A stretch of DNA of 64,000 nt from Telmatactis stephensoni (GCA_029948255.1 JALIZF010000940.1:28501-92500); one strand, 5' to 3'; counted from the first letter of the stretch, positions 47,115-60,531 are shown. Notes: a model not told the origin generated them from the letters alone. Made by a program: numbers and translations.

Positions 47115-47885
47115 GCTATAAAAATTGCCATGAGAAAAAATAGCATTTTTGTCATCAAGGCGCGGATCGTAGGCTGTTAAAATGTAACTGGGAATGGTAG
47201 TTTGTTCCACTGTTTCTCCCCTTTCTTGTTTCCACTGATCATTGTCTTCAGGATATATGCAGGTTTCGCTGACATTAGTGAAAAACGTCTGCGCATGCTC
47301 GTAGTCAAGTCTTCGTGCTTTTGTAAACTTATGCAATTTTCGCTTTTACGCTTGCCTTCAGCAATGGTTTTCACAAATTGTCAAAACTTGAGGTCATTTC
47401 TTGAAACTTAGGGCCAGCATTCATATAATGTCTTCATTAATGCAATATCTTTGTCTTACAAAAGTATACAACAGAAATTTTAGGTATACACCGAGAACAC
47501 GAGCATTTCATTTCAAGCTAAAACTCACACATTTCTTAAGAAAACATCGTAATATGCACGCATGCGCAGACGTTTTTCAATAGTGCCGGTTTCGCTGAAA
47601 GACATTGCAAATTAAAATTAAAAAAGAAAGACACATTTATTGTGATATTAATAAAGTGAAAAATAATTCCTTTTTTGCCTCAAACAAAATATATTGAAAA
47701 ATATATTTATGACGATTTGAAATAGAAATGGCAAATACATTTATGACGTCAATAGAGTCTCGTGATTGCCAGATTTTTTTGGAGCATGAAATTTTCTCAA
47801 TTCCTATGCCCATGTGGGTTGGTGTGCAAAATTTGGTGCTTGTATCCAGCTTGAACGATCTTGATGCTAAGCTAGCTACTGTAGA

Positions 47886-49027
47886 CCAGGAAAATGGTGC
47901 TGCTTTATTGTTCAAACTTGCGTAACAAGCATGAAATTTGGCACACCGATAGAGATTAATGACCTGAGTAATGCAAGAGGTGGAGCCACGCCCAGTAATC
48001 AATTACATAAGTATCGATATTCTTGGAATTAATTATCTCAGAAACAAAAATAAACAGTATCTAATGTTAATGCAAAAGGGTGTAATTAAGGATAGTGATA
48101 AGGTAGAGTATGCTGAGTAATTTTTGATTGACAGCTACGTAGTGTCCATGTGAAATCTTGCACAACGTTTAAGGCTTAGGTCCAACGTAATCCTAGATAT
48201 GGAGCCACGCCTAAAAACAAACTTCCAGTTTTATAGCAATGTAGGATTATATCATTAAAAATCGAGCAAAGTAAACCTTCTGAAATTTAATTTATATGCA
48301 AGGCGATAATTCAAAATTTAATACCCATAAAGCCACGCCCTAACAGAGTACTTACAGAATTTTAGTTATGGTATAATGTATATCAATAAACAACAGTCGA
48401 TTACTTAATAAATGAAAAGTGGCGGCAGAAAGAAACTGCAACTATTAATCTGTAAGTACTTTTATAGGGCGTAGCTCTATGCTAATCATATCTTGAATTC
48501 AATTTTTTTAATTACTGCTTTCACTATTACGGTTATACACTAAAACTACAGGTATAAGTTTTGCCGATTTTATTAATGATATATTCCATTACTATAACAC
48601 TGAAAGTACTTGTTATTAGGCCAGGCTCCATATCTAGGATTACTTTTGGGCGTAAGCCTTTACCAATGTGCAAGATTTCACATGGACACCACGAGAGGAA
48701 AAACCTTTTGTATCAATTACATTTATAATGTATTCCATAGCTATAGTTCTCCAAGTAGCATTTAGTGGGCGTGGCTGTCAATCAAAAATTACTCAGCATA
48801 CTTTACCTTATCACTATCCTTCATTACACCTTTTTGTATTAACATTAGATGCTCTTTATCTAATTTGTTTCTGAGATAATTAATTCCAAAAAATATCGAA
48901 AAAAAAAAAATATCGTGGCTCCTTCTCCAGAATTACTTAGGACATGAACCTCTATCAATGTGCTGAATTTCATGCTTGTTACGCAAATTTGAACATTTTC
49001 ACATTAAAGCAGCACCATTTTTCTGGA
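47886..49027. mobile_element. Complete palindromic element, relative of the 37686 unit
   Basis: CCAGGAAAATGGTGCTGCTT is mirrored by AGCAGCACCATTTTTCTGG. Arms of about 500 bp share GTGGAGCCACGCCCAG, TTAATTATCTCAGAAACAAA, GGATAGTGATAAGGTAGAG and CATGTGAAATCTTGCACA with the nested copy. The middle (48240-48590) is a further inverted pair around GAAAGTGGCGGCAGAAAGAA. Confidence 0.8.
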
Positions 49028-50847
49028 CTGATATTCTATAGGAAAATTCATTGGATGACGAGGGAATTCCACGTTGAATTTTGTGAGAAAAATGATATCG
49101 CAGGAGTCGTGAAGCAAAGAGTGCGATATCAGTTTTTTTGAACGAAATTAAACGTGGATTTCCCGAGTCGGGAAATGAATTTTCCTTGAATCCCATAGCG
49201 GACATAGAAAAAATAAATAGAGAAGATTTTGTCCATTTTTTTCAAAGCGCACGGCAAGCCATTCAAGAGCAAGTACACAAAAATAGCCAGCGAATGAGAA
49301 TGAAGCTGTAGTCGTGAATGAAAATCGTCTCACTTGCAAACTTACTTTGCTTCAAACTCGTGTCAAGTATTTGAGGAACAAAATTATTGTCAAACTACTG
49401 GAAAATGTACTTTATTTGACTGCAATTGGAACTGGAAACCATGTAAACATTGTCCTGGAGGAATGTCGATCTCATGAATGGCAAAACAACACTTGTTTGT
49501 CGGGAAAAATGGTCTGAAGCATTTCATTGACACTGCGGAAAACGTAAGCTTAAGTTAAGTAAAGTCGAAAATTGTGTTCCCCTAACTATCAACTGCTTGC
49601 TATTCAGACATGATAATAGTTTTCTATCTTGCTGGGTTTTTTGATTGTGTTTTGAATGCCTTTTTACTGGTGTTTTTTGGATAATTCGTTCTGACAACTT
49701 CAGTTGAAAATAAATCGCTCAAACAAATCTATTGGACTGTGTATTTCTGTTGTTTTGTTTTCAAAAACGTCTATGACTGCATCCAGATACAATCTATTCT
49801 TTATGTTTTGAAATAAGTGATCATTTTTTTTCTGCTGAAGGGATAAAAGTAATGTCGAAGTTGTCGAAAAACACCAGACCACGATCGACGGACTTCAAAC
49901 GCTCGCTTTCATATTAAGTACTAGGCGTAAAAATGTCCTTTTCCTATTAGTTATTGCGTCTTTTTCTTTGCTTGTTTTCTCATGATAATTTTTGGCAGCT
50001 ATTGAAGTTTGTTTTTGAACTATTTTAAATTACGTTTCGCTAAAAACAAAAAGAAGAAACACAGCAATCGCGGGCTACCTGTGTAAGTATGCAATTCCAC
50101 ACTGAATTCTCACTCCATGTTTTACCGTCAATATCTTTGGAAAAATATTTTCCTTTGTCTTGAAATCTGTTGAATCTTTTTTATTGGCTTGTATTTTCAT
50201 TTTATATTGAACTACAAAAAATAATTATTTTTCAAACACCGATTATGAGAAGGAAAAGGAATCAAAACGGTTGCGGGCTGCCTGTGTAATCATGCAATTC
50301 CACGCTGAATTCTCACTCCTCGATGGACTTGATAGCCAATCAGCGCGCGAGTTTCGTGTGAGCTATGGGATTCTTAGTGTTAGTTCGAGGGATTTTTATA
50401 TTGCTCTTTTAGTGAATCAGGCGAGATCGGAATAAGATAGAAGCCCCTGGCACCCAGGATATCCTACATTTTGAAAGTGATTTAAAACTTCTTATTGTCG
50501 ATGGCTAGTTGTCGAACTTGATTGACATTGCCGATAAAAGCCATCATGTTCAGACTCATATTAAGTTTAGAAATAATCATTGTATTTTCAAACAATATAT
50601 AACAAGAAAAGTCCCATGTTGGTGTTGTTTGCATTTAATTTCCTCGTAGTTTACTCATCAAGCGCTGACCAAAGTTAATTGAGTCATGACCATATATGGC
50701 ATTTCATGCATAAATGAAAAAAAAAAAAAAAAAAAAAATTGACGACGAAAGTCAAAACAAAAAGACGACGAAAGTCGGTCATAACCGGACCAAAATAAAC
50801 CGTGCTGAAGTCTTCATGTCCGGCGGTGTATAAAGTTCTGAGCAGAT

Positions 50848-51060
50848 TATTACAGTGGAACCCCGATAAAATGAGGTCGTTGTATCGGGAGATCATTAAA
50901 TCGGAGGTCTGTCGTTCTATTCCACAGATTTACTGTACTGTAAAATTTGCTGGGCTGAAAAATGTTGATCGTGGTACCGGGAATGTCGTTAAATCGAGGA
51001 TCTTTATATCGGTCGATCTTTAGATCATTATATCGAGGGCGTTTATATTGTATTAGCATT
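50848..51060 (+). mobile_element. pogo/Tigger-like MITE end, truncated
   Basis: Begins ACAGTGGAACCCCGATAAAA, the CAGTGGAACC signature of pogo-type mariner elements, then shows repeated TTATATCG, AAATCG and GATCATTA motifs. The matching right end was not found. Confidence 0.5.
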
Positions 51061-51587
51061 GGGAGGGCGTATTTTAGGAAGGGTTTTTGTGGTAGAAATT
51101 TAGGTAGCTATTAGTTTTTCTCGCGGGGGCGGGGAGCGGGGTTTATTTTCGGAATTTTCAATTATATACGAAGTATTTTGGATCACAAATTTCTTTCTTT
51201 CTGTCAGTCATTCATTCAGACTTCATTATACTCTCAAGCATTCTCTCTAGATCTGTCATTTATTCATTTCAGATTATATTATGTCAGTCATTCTTTCAGG
51301 CTTCATTTCTATCCATGGTTCATTTAGATTTTTTCTATCGGTTATCGGTTATTCGCTCAGAATCTTCAATTGAAGGAGGTGGGCTCCACTTGGAAGAGAA
51401 GAAGAAGAGTCTTTTTGTTGGCCATATTCATTCAGACTTTATTGTCATTCACTCAGATTTTCTTTCAATCGATCAGTCAGTCATTTATGCACATGCAGTT
51501 CATTTATCATTTATCATTCGAGCAAATTATCTGTTCTTCTCAGACCTTTTTCTTTAAAAAATAAAAATTAATTCTGGATGCTTCCCT

Positions 51588-51780
51588 GGAGGAAGAGGAG
51601 GAGGAGGAGGAGCAATATTAGGAGAAAAAGAAGAATAAGAAGGAGGAAGAGGACAAGGAGTGGATAAAGAGGAGAAACACGAGAAGGAAGAGAAGAAGTG
51701 AAATTAAGAAGAAGAAGAAGAAGAAAAAGAAGAAGAAGAAGAAGATGATGATGATGACGATTATGATGATGACGACGAAT
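51588..51780. repeat. GAA/GAG-rich purine tract
   Basis: Irregular (GAG)n and (GAA)n, ending in (GAT)n. It could form triplex DNA. The Leu/His-rich reverse frame is an artefact. Confidence 0.9.
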
Positions 51781-52715
51781 TACACAATAAAACAAAATTA
51801 CTTTTCTGAAGTTTGTCTGTATTTGTATTACACTAATTTGCATCTCAGCTTTCTCTTTTCAACATAATCGACAAACGATTGACTACCGCGACTTCCTGAT
51901 CAGCTGCTCACAGCACATATTAGATATTGTTCTCGCCGCCACGCATATAGGATAAAAGAAAGATATTGAGGAGAATCATGGTAATAATTCGTGAGAGAAC
52001 TATACCGTGCTCCAGGAAATACGATCATTGCATTGTCATTGCAATTACGAAACTCGGAATCCTGAGTCACTTCAACTCTTCAGGATGTTGGTTTATGTTT
52101 AGACAGTTCACTCAATGTATTGTCAATACTTCAAATTTCCCTGCTGCATACTCGATATTAGTTTGTTCTGTTTTCTTTTCCTTTTTTTCGGTTTTCCTTT
52201 TCCTGAACACCTTCTACTCGTCTTTCATAAGTCGAACGAGTACTCTTAAAGTCGTAGGTAACGAACATTTTTATTGCAAACGAAGGGGGATGATTTTTCA
52301 CAGATAATCTGAACAAAATAACAATAATTTACAAATGAAATGGTGCTGGCTTTTAAAAAGGCTGAAATAATTGTCAATCTGCAGGAAAACAGACAATATT
52401 TGTTGCATTACGAGCACTCGTTGGTTATTAAAGCTCAGTTTGTCATCTAAAACGAGGGCCTGTACAAAAGCGTGCGCGGTCACCACTTTTATAGTGCATT
52501 GACTAGTTTCCTGATGAAACCATATAATTTTGTAGTTTTCCCAAATGACTACTGGCATATGATTAACCCTGTTTATTTTTCAAGCATTGAAACCTGTCGG
52601 CAGTAAACTAGAATTAAATCCGTTGAAAGCTTGTGTTGCTTTAACAAATGACTTTAAAATGACTTTATCATTTAGTACAAATACAAATTGTGGAAATCAA
52701 AATTTGGTCAGAGCT

Positions 52716-53110
52716 TTTAGCGTGGTTCACACTAGCAACGCAAGCATAAGCGTAAGCAATATACGCAGACTCACTAAGGGATTGTTTACATAACACTAGG
52801 ATCACCCTACCTGCTATACATTTACTGCATTCTGTTTACATGGAAATTTGTGTCTTCACTTCGGGTACTAGGATCATCCTAGCCACTAAACAGAATGCAG
52901 TAAATGTATAGCAGGTAGGATGATTCGCCTGCTAGGATGATCCTAGTGCTAGGATAATCATCGTGCCATGTAAACACCCCCTAATGTATGTAATGCCCAT
53001 GAGTAGTTAATGGTTTTTTTTTTCACACCTCTGTGATAAATGCGATACTGAGTCTGCGTATGTTGCTTGAGTTTATGACTGCGTCGCTAGTCAGTGTTGA
53101 CCAGGCTTTA
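52716..53110. mobile_element. MITE interrupted by a second MITE
   Basis: Outer ends: CGTGGTTCACACTAGCAACG at the left; its mirrored, diverged partner ending GTCAGTGTTGACCAGGCTTT at the right. Both reach the block ACGCAGACTCA(C/G)T. The inner element (about 52780-52985) starts GGGATTGTTTACATAACACT and ends CATGTAAACACCCCC, with internal mirrored ACCTGCTATACATTTACTGC. Confidence 0.75.
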
Positions 53111-55034
53111 GGTCCAAATATTTGGAACAAAACTGACTGAACAATTTAGGTCCCTTTCAGTTAAAACTATTGAAATCAAATATTAAAACTTCTCAGATTG
53201 ATGATTAATATTTATGAACATACCCTCTGTCATTGTTAGGTGCTTCTCTATATATTTTGTGTAAATATCTTAAATTTGCAATCCTGATTGATTATAATGA
53301 TAATAAAATTGGTTTGTTCATTCCGGTCTATAGGCGGATATTAAAACACAGGTTAATGTTTGTGCAATTAGCTATATACATTTTGTATGTACTTATATAT
53401 TTTATTTTTATATTGTAATTTACATAATTTGTAGAATAATTTTATCTTGTTTTTAAATATATGATATGAATGTAACCCTTGTATTTAAATATATGATATA
53501 AATGTAACTTTTCTCTCTTTTCACATCACACGTACTTGTAATTCATCGATCGATACAAATGTCATTCTGTTTAAGTAATGGTCCTTGAAAACTGTAATAC
53601 TTTCTGTTGTTCTGCGGCATATCGCTTTCCCCACATCAGAATTTTGAGATTTTCATACCGCGGGGATGTATCAACCTATGGAAAACATATTTTTGATGTA
53701 AAATGTATTGAAATGCGTTCTTAAAAGATTGTCTTTTGAGTTTTAAACTTTCAACCAATCACAGGAGTCACTGAAACCTGACAACAGACAAGAAAAGTTG
53801 CCAATTGGCAATGTCTCCCGCATAGAATTTCTGTTGTATTTTAACGGCTCAGAAGAGTTATCTCTAAAAGGAAATCATTCAGTAAACAAATTTTTCATGT
53901 TTTAACCAATATTATGAACGGTTTAAATAATATCACAATTAGCACCTTTCTGCATTCCATGCCGTTCAGTACTACACTTCTTAATTGGACAGACAATTAC
54001 TTAATTTGAATCTTTTGGTTGCTCAGCTCGATTGATTATTCGATTCTATTCCTAAGTAACTTTTAACCTGAATTTATTTTTCTGTATATTACTTTGATAA
54101 TCTTCTTTTGTTTATGGTAACAAAGTCGTTACGTTATTCTCTCTCATGATACAGGTCGTCCTATACTACGATTACTGTTTTATACTGTGCTTTCATCATT
54201 AGTTGTAAGTGGATAACATGCCTTTATGCATCAAAATCAACCATTTCCCCGACTGCACCTAAATACACTTAAATAGGGAATGCATATAGATGAGAGAGAA
54301 TGGTTTTACTCAAAATCATTCTCGCTCGATCACGGCGGAGATGTCAGGGGTTCTGCGGAAACTTGCCGCGCGCGGTAACATTTTAAGGCTCTTATACCTA
54401 ACAGAGAAAATATGACTTAGAAAACAGTAGAACCGCTCTGAATCGCGCTCACTCAAAACTTTTTTCGATCGAGATTACAATTATTCAACCGGGAATCTAT
54501 ACCAGTAAAACAAATGTGTATAGATTTGAATCACGTAAAGCCAAGCTCGCTTCTAATTATGGAAACAATTGCGGTAATTGTATAGATCCATTAATTGTCC
54601 AGCAAGATGTCAGGAACTGAGCACTGATGCGTTGATTCTCTACCGCTACGTTCTAATAAAGAAAGCAGTATAAAATGTCTCACCCTTGACCAGAGAAATA
54701 AATACCCCTTCTGTAATTCAATCGGGCTTGTTTCTAATGAAAATCATAAGCAGTTATCAGCAACGTTTTCCAAGAAGCAAGGGATCAAAAGATATTTCAA
54801 TCTACGATCAAAGAAGGAACAACGAAAATGAGTTCAATAGAGAGTGGTAGTTTGCTTGAATGCTTGAGATAGCGGGCTTCTTGACATGTCCTGATTATGA
54901 TGTCTTTTCGGTATTTGGCTATTACTCTTTATCGCGTATTGATCTACATGACCTTTAAAGGGTCTTTATATATCAACATATCTAAAATGGTTTTTGTACT
55001 TTAAGGAAACATAAATGCTACATTATTGTTGTCT

Positions 55035-55958
55035 TTAGTGCTCCTCTGTATGTCTATTAAAGCATTTCAGAAATCGCAAGGTTTTTGCAACAGCGTTTTT
55101 GAAGGACTTGCTTCTTAACGTATAGATATAGGCGTTCATTGACGAATTGCAGCACACTATTGTAGTGACCCAAAACGTGACAACATCGTCTTCGTCTGTT
55201 TCTACGACTTTTTCGGCGATTAAGTTCACGATACTGAATGGAAGGAGGCACACGACAAACGCTCCTGTGATAATTCCAGTTGTAATCGTCGAGTTCTTTA
55301 GCCTGGTAAACCGCGCTACTGTCATCCCAGAGTGATTAAACGCCAAAGAGCGAGTTTGACAAGCGATTTCGTTTCGATGCTTCCTGGCGACGAGGAAAAG
55401 CTTGCCGTAGAAGAAGAGAAAAGCTGCAATTGTGGCGTACTGGAAGAAGGGCTCCGCGCGCTGGAGCATGAGTTTGTTGTTAAATAGTACACCTTGCACT
55501 GCTGAAATGATGCAAACAACTGCAATGATAACACACACACGGACTTTGGTTGCAAATGAACGATAGAAAAATGGATATAACACATCTACAAAGCGAAATA
55601 TAGCTACACTAAGTAGCAGATTCAACGAGACTTGGATCAATATGGCGAAGACATTATTTTCAAATACTCTGATGAAAGCAGCTTCCCGTAAGGTCCCAAA
55701 GAGAAGATAGACTAAAACTGGCTGGACCACGCTACAGACTGTCAAATCAGCTACTGCTAGAGCGGCTATGAATAAACTGATGCCTTGAAAGTGTTCTCTG
55801 TCTTTGAAAAGTATAATAAGTACGAGTGTGTTGCCTATAATTCCAGCTATCGATGAAATCCCATTAATGACCGCCATGATGATCAGATGGATGTATTCAG
55901 AGCCATTTTCTGGAGACATATGTACTGTTGTAATATTACGCTGACCGGCTAATGCCAT
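55035..55958 (-). CDS. Intronless class A (rhodopsin-like) orphan GPCR
   Basis: A single 307-codon frame with ATG at 55958 and stop at 55035. Two N-glycosylation sites (N8-I-T, N18-G-S) lie in a short N-terminus, followed by seven hydrophobic segments. Landmarks are GNTLV in TM1 (N43), LAVADL in TM2 (D71), R122 within FRF in place of DRY, VCLLPF in TM6, and NAYIYT in place of NPxxY, then a short basic tail with Cys (LKCFNRH) that could be palmitoylated. I see no Cys at the top of TM3, so the usual disulphide to loop 2 may be missing. Ligand unknown. It resembles the large intronless amine/peptide-like receptor expansions of cnidarians. Alternative Met14 is less likely because it would lose one glycosylation site. 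Confidence 0.92.
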   Translation of the reverse strand: MALAGQRNITTVHMSPENGSEYIHLIIMAVINGISSIAGIIGNTLVLIILFKDREHFQGISLFIAALAVADLTVCSVVQPVLVYLLFGTLREAAFIRVFENNVFAILIQVSLNLLLSVAIFRFVDVLYPFFYRSFATKVRVCVIIAVVCIISAVQGVLFNNKLMLQRAEPFFQYATIAAFLFFYGKLFLVARKHRNEIACQTRSLAFNHSGMTVARFTRLKNSTITTGIITGAFVVCLLPFSIVNLIAEKVVETDEDDVVTFWVTTIVCCNSSMNAYIYTLRSKSFKNAVAKTLRFLKCFNRHTEEH

Positions 55959-57225
55959 TCTTTAGTCTTCAAGACACGAGAATTTTTGAAGCTTTGGAGT
56001 TATTGAAATCCTGCACGAATATTATCTTCTTAACATTCTTTCCGGCGTTGCAAAATTTTCTCATTTCCCCTGGCAAGCAAGGATATCATACACAAATATA
56101 TACCCAATTTAAAGTTCAGTTCAGCTGGTAGGTGTCACGCTGTCGCCTTCTTTTGCTCTATCGACGTGTTTTAACGTCATTCATATACGTTTACCCAGGC
56201 TGGAGCTATAAATATTTACACAGAACTATGGGTGATGTCATAGTTGTCTCGAACTAGCCAATCACTAAGGCTTCGTCTATTGATTTGATGATTATGAATA
56301 TCATTTGAAGGAAGTTAAAATGGCGAAAAAAACAACAGCTGACAAATCGTTTACACAGCTTTTTCTTTGTCACTATCTGGGTTGATTAAACGAAGGTCAT
56401 AAATAGCACATTATAAATCGTCCTATGTTTTTTGTTTTCACTGGCGGTGAATATTTTGAGGGGTGTCAGGTTGTGTCAGTGTGACAAATTGGACGATCGC
56501 GGTTAAGAATCCAAGGCAGGAAAAGGGAAATTGATTTGTAATACTAGATTGTCTTTCCTTTTCTCATTTAGTGTTCAAATTGCTTGCCTGCTAATTCTCT
56601 CTCTACTCCTTCTTCCTTTTCCCTCTAGCTAATTTTTCACCTTTCAATTTTGCAGTTAATACGTTTCCGTATCTCGTTTACATTTCCTTAATGCCCATAA
56701 AGGGAACTGTTTTTTTTATACTTGAAAAGTAAGGAGTTTTTGATAGCGCTCAGCTTCTGTGTAGCTTCCGAGAAGTAGCTTCCATTTTACGTATTTACAG
56801 CTAATTGCACTAACATTGACCCTTTCAAAGCACAGAAGCTGAGACCGAAAGGAACACTGGGAAATTTGTTTATTAGATGATTTTAAAGAAGCGCGTGGAC
56901 GTAGAAGTTTCAAACAGTGACCGAGATAAATTCTTGGTATTTCAACACGATTATGTAGCGAATTTACAGATAAAACATATGAAAATCCATATATTACTAG
57001 TGTCCCAGGAGTCATTTCTGTCTCGCTCAGCTTCTAGGTTCGACGATTTTGAAATGGTCAGTGTTTGTGCAAATAGCTATATACAGTTGTTTTTCATTGT
57101 CGTTTTCTCCAGAATGACAATTACAACTGATAACTTCAGAAGAAACAAAAAGCCATGAAAAGGGATTTTTCCTAAAAGGTTAGGAGGCAGCTGTTTAGAT
57201 GTGTAATCAGCAAACTGCAAAGTTT
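55959..57225. other. Upstream of the GPCR and intergenic DNA
   Basis: No gene recognised. A CTATAAATATTTAC stretch near 56206 could be a distant TATA-like box on either strand. No clear core promoter was seen next to the GPCR ATG. Confidence 0.35.
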
Positions 57226-57659
57226 TGACAAAACCTGTCACATTAATTTTAACAACACGAAATAAATGTGCCAAACGTGGCCTAATGGATAGTACCATTT
57301 ACAATTGAAGGAATTGGAACAATTCAAAAAACCAACAAACTAAAATAACAGTTGGAATATTAAACTCATTTTTATAAAGCTTAACTCGAAAATTTTCAGT
57401 GCATCCGAAAATGCGCAAGTATCGAAAGAACAAGATTTGTGTCATTTCAAATTCGCGTGGCTCGCATGTATATGCGGTTACACATGGTTCCAAAACAAAT
57501 TCATTGGGAATTATCAGTGAACATCGCTGAACTTTTAACAACGCAAATAGTAGCTTTAACAGTCTGTCAAATTATAGATATATATCATATGTTTTAATGA
57601 GAAACAATATTGTCAAGATGTGATTAAATGGTTGGTATTATGTAGTAGTAAAACTATCC

Positions 57660-57830
57660 TGCAGGCATTATAGGAAGAAAGGAAACAAAAAGAAATAAAT
57701 GAATGAAAGGAAGAATGATGGAAAGAAAGAAACAGCAACAAATAGAAGAAACAGATTGAACGAGTAAAAAAAAGAAAGAATAAATGATGGAATGAATGTG
57801 AGAAGGAAAGAAAGAAAAAAATTAAATATA
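57660..57830. repeat. Purine-rich GAAA/GAAT tract
   Basis: Degenerate GAAAGAAA and GAATGAAT units, homologous in position to the tetranucleotide satellites at 60356-60547 in the second duplicate. Confidence 0.8.
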
Positions 57831-59383
57831 AACAAAGTCCCAAAGGTAAGGTTAGTAGAATCTCGATCCATATTTATTTGTGACATAAAAAGCGTCACGA
57901 ACGCTAAATCAGTAGCGTGACGACAATGAAACATAAAATAACGTAGCAGCGAAACATTTGACTCGGTCAATAGCTAATATTGGAAACAACATGGCGCTGC
58001 ATCTCATGATTGGCTTGATTCACTAGGTCTACGTCCACACTATATATAAATTCGAAATCTTTTTGCTGGCGTTCATCTTTTTTTTCTTTTTTTTTTTTGA
58101 AATGCGCAAAAGCGCCGGAAGGGGGGAAATGCGTCTTAATGTCTATCCAAATAGATGTCTGAGTTTGGAAGTAGGCTAAGGGAATGAAGACGAGTTGTAC
58201 CTGGCAGCTGTGGCAACGCTTGTGAGTTTTTTTCTGGGGATACTAAAAACAAAACAGTTTTTGGCCTACCAGGGACATACCGCCTTCCTGCATGTAAACA
58301 GTCCCTAAATGTCACTCTCCAACTTCCCCTCTACTCGCGAAAACCTTGCCATTCCCAATCTTGTGTACTTTATTTGACATGATGAATCAGCTTGGAGGAA
58401 ATGATCTTCGTTTAACGGATGTTACAAAATTACAAAAGGAAAGTATATATTGCGATGACTATATTCATTTGTTCTTACTGTAATTTTCACTGCCAACTTA
58501 TAAACCGTTTTAGTGCCCTTGGGACATGTTCATTGTCAATGTCATATATATAAAAACATATGTCACAAGTGTCGACCGAATTCGCGAAAAAAAATTCAAT
58601 TCTTTTTAAAACGGTTCTGAGATAAAGCACGTTTCAGCAAAGCCACCATCAGCACTTGAATTGGTTCATTAATTTTTTCGCCCAATCACATCGACGCCTT
58701 CAACGTCATAGCCCTTTCATCTGATGTAGAAAACAGACCCAATTTTGCAGCAGCTGTGTACTTCGTATTTACATTTTACTCGTTTAGATGTTCAAAATGT
58801 GAGTGACTTTAATTTTATAATAACAAGATTTTTTTCCCACTTTTGGTCGGTGTATTTCTTCTACATTCTAATCAGTTCTTACAAAACCCAAGAGACCTTT
58901 GCATACAGGAAGCTTTTTTAAGCGCATATGTGCACAAATAAATTTTGACTCGAGATTTGACAAAATCTGTCGTATATTTAAGAAATAGACACATTAATTC
59001 CCAAAATGAAGGCTGCGCCAAACTTGGCCTAATGGATACGATGGTATCATTTACAAGGAATTGGAAAAATATGAAAATTAGAAGAAATTAAAATAATTTT
59101 GAAATAAAAACGTACATTTTTAGAATGCTTCACCCTAAAAAATTTCAGTATATCTACTGAAAACACGGAAGTATCGAAAGAACAATGTTTGCGTCATTTT
59201 CAAATTCGCGTTGCTCGTATCCGGTTACAAATGGTTCCTAAAACAGATTCATCAAGAATTATCAGTAAACATCACTGAACGTTTACCAACGCAAATAGTA
59301 GCTTTAACAGTCTGTCAAATTATAGATATATATCATATGTTTTTAAAAATATTTTAATGGCGAACTATAGTGCCAAGATGTGA

Positions 59384-60308
59384 CTAGAGTGCTTACAGTA
59401 TGTCCATGAAAAACTTTGCATTGTAAGAAATTGCACTAATTTGCAAAATTTAGTCACTAGACTATTTAGTGTTAAGAAGTAAGCGAGCCGCGAAGGTACC
59501 TCCTGCACGTACAAACGTACAAGGGCAACAAGTTTGGCAGGTGCAGTCATACTAGGCTAGACTACTTGTAGAGCACATGCAGAAGTTGAATGTGTAGCAA
59601 GTCGTGAAGCAAGTCATGGATGCATAGTTACTTCCAAGAGCACATCATTTTGGCTGATTTTATATTTTGGTATATGCTGTCGTACTTGTGTTTGAATTCG
59701 TCTCTTGTCTCTGTTATAATCATTTTGTGTGGAAGAAAGCTGGAATTTATTGAATAAAGCTAAGGGGATAAGGGTGCGCGTTTGAATCGTTTCTTGTGTT
59801 TGTTGTCGTTACATTAATTTAGTTGCGTTTGACTTGTCTCTTGTGGGAGAAAGCAAGAATTATGGAATAAAGCTAAGGGTGTGTTTGACTCGTTTATTTC
59901 TTGTGGGAGGAAGCGGTAATTTATTGAATAAAGCTAAAGGTGCACTGAGCCCTTTCTAGTGTCTGTTTTCGTTACTTTAATTTAGCTGTGTTTGACTCGC
60001 AGCTCGTCTCTTGTGCGAGAAAGTGGGATTTTTTTAAAGAAAGCTAAGGATGGGTTTAAATTGTTTTTGTGTCTCTTGTCGTTACTTTGATTTAGCTGTG
60101 TTTGATTCGTCTCTTGTGGAAGATAGTGGGATTTTTTGAATAAAGCTAAGGATGCGTTGAGCTGTTTCTGGTGTTTGTAGTCGTTCTTACAATCTAATTC
60201 GTGTGCACGTACTTTTCATGCTTCACCTATTTTATTAGTTTTGTAATTTGTACTAATTAGTACTATTTAGTTCGCTAACTTTTTCACGGATATATTGTAA
60301 GCACTCTA
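59384..60308. mobile_element. 0.9-kb TIR element carrying internal tandem repeats
   Basis: The left end GAGTGCTTACAGTATGTCCA and right end (mirrored) GAGTGCTTACAATATATCCG continue to TGAAAAA, about 28 bp with three mismatches. TA flanks both sides, as in Tc1/mariner-type insertions. The uninterrupted site is seen at 57620 in the other duplicate copy (GATGTGATTAAATGG). No transposase. Confidence 0.8.
59685..60190. repeat. Degenerate tandem array inside the 59384 element
   Basis: Four to five units of roughly 70-130 bp share GTTTGA(C/T)TCGTCTCTTGTG, GAGAAAG and TTGAATAAAGCTAAGG. Confidence 0.75.
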
Positions 60309-60375
60309 AATAGTTGGTATTATATTGTACTAAACTATAGAATACAAAATACGACCGAAAGAAAGAAAGATCGAA

Positions 60376-60437
60376 AAAGAATGAATGAATGAATGAATGA
60401 ATGAATGAATGAATGAATGAATGAATGAAAGATAGAG

Positions 60438-60531
<94 letters not shown>

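Larger units (their letters stand above)
35360..55034. other. 20-kb gene desert dominated by nested palindromes
   Basis: Beyond the elements listed separately, 49030-50280 and 51060-54900 show no recognisable gene. They contain paired TACCTGTGTAAGTATGCAAT-like duplications (50085 and 50290), a poly-A run near 50708-50727 and AT-rich unique-looking DNA. Open frames are short and lack domains. Confidence 0.5.

Noticed and set aside
46799..47336. Ser/Leu-repeat frames
   Set aside because: Translation of (GA)n microsatellite.
57613..57970. Phe/Leu/Ser-rich membrane-like frames
   Set aside because: Reverse translation of a purine-rich GAAA tract.
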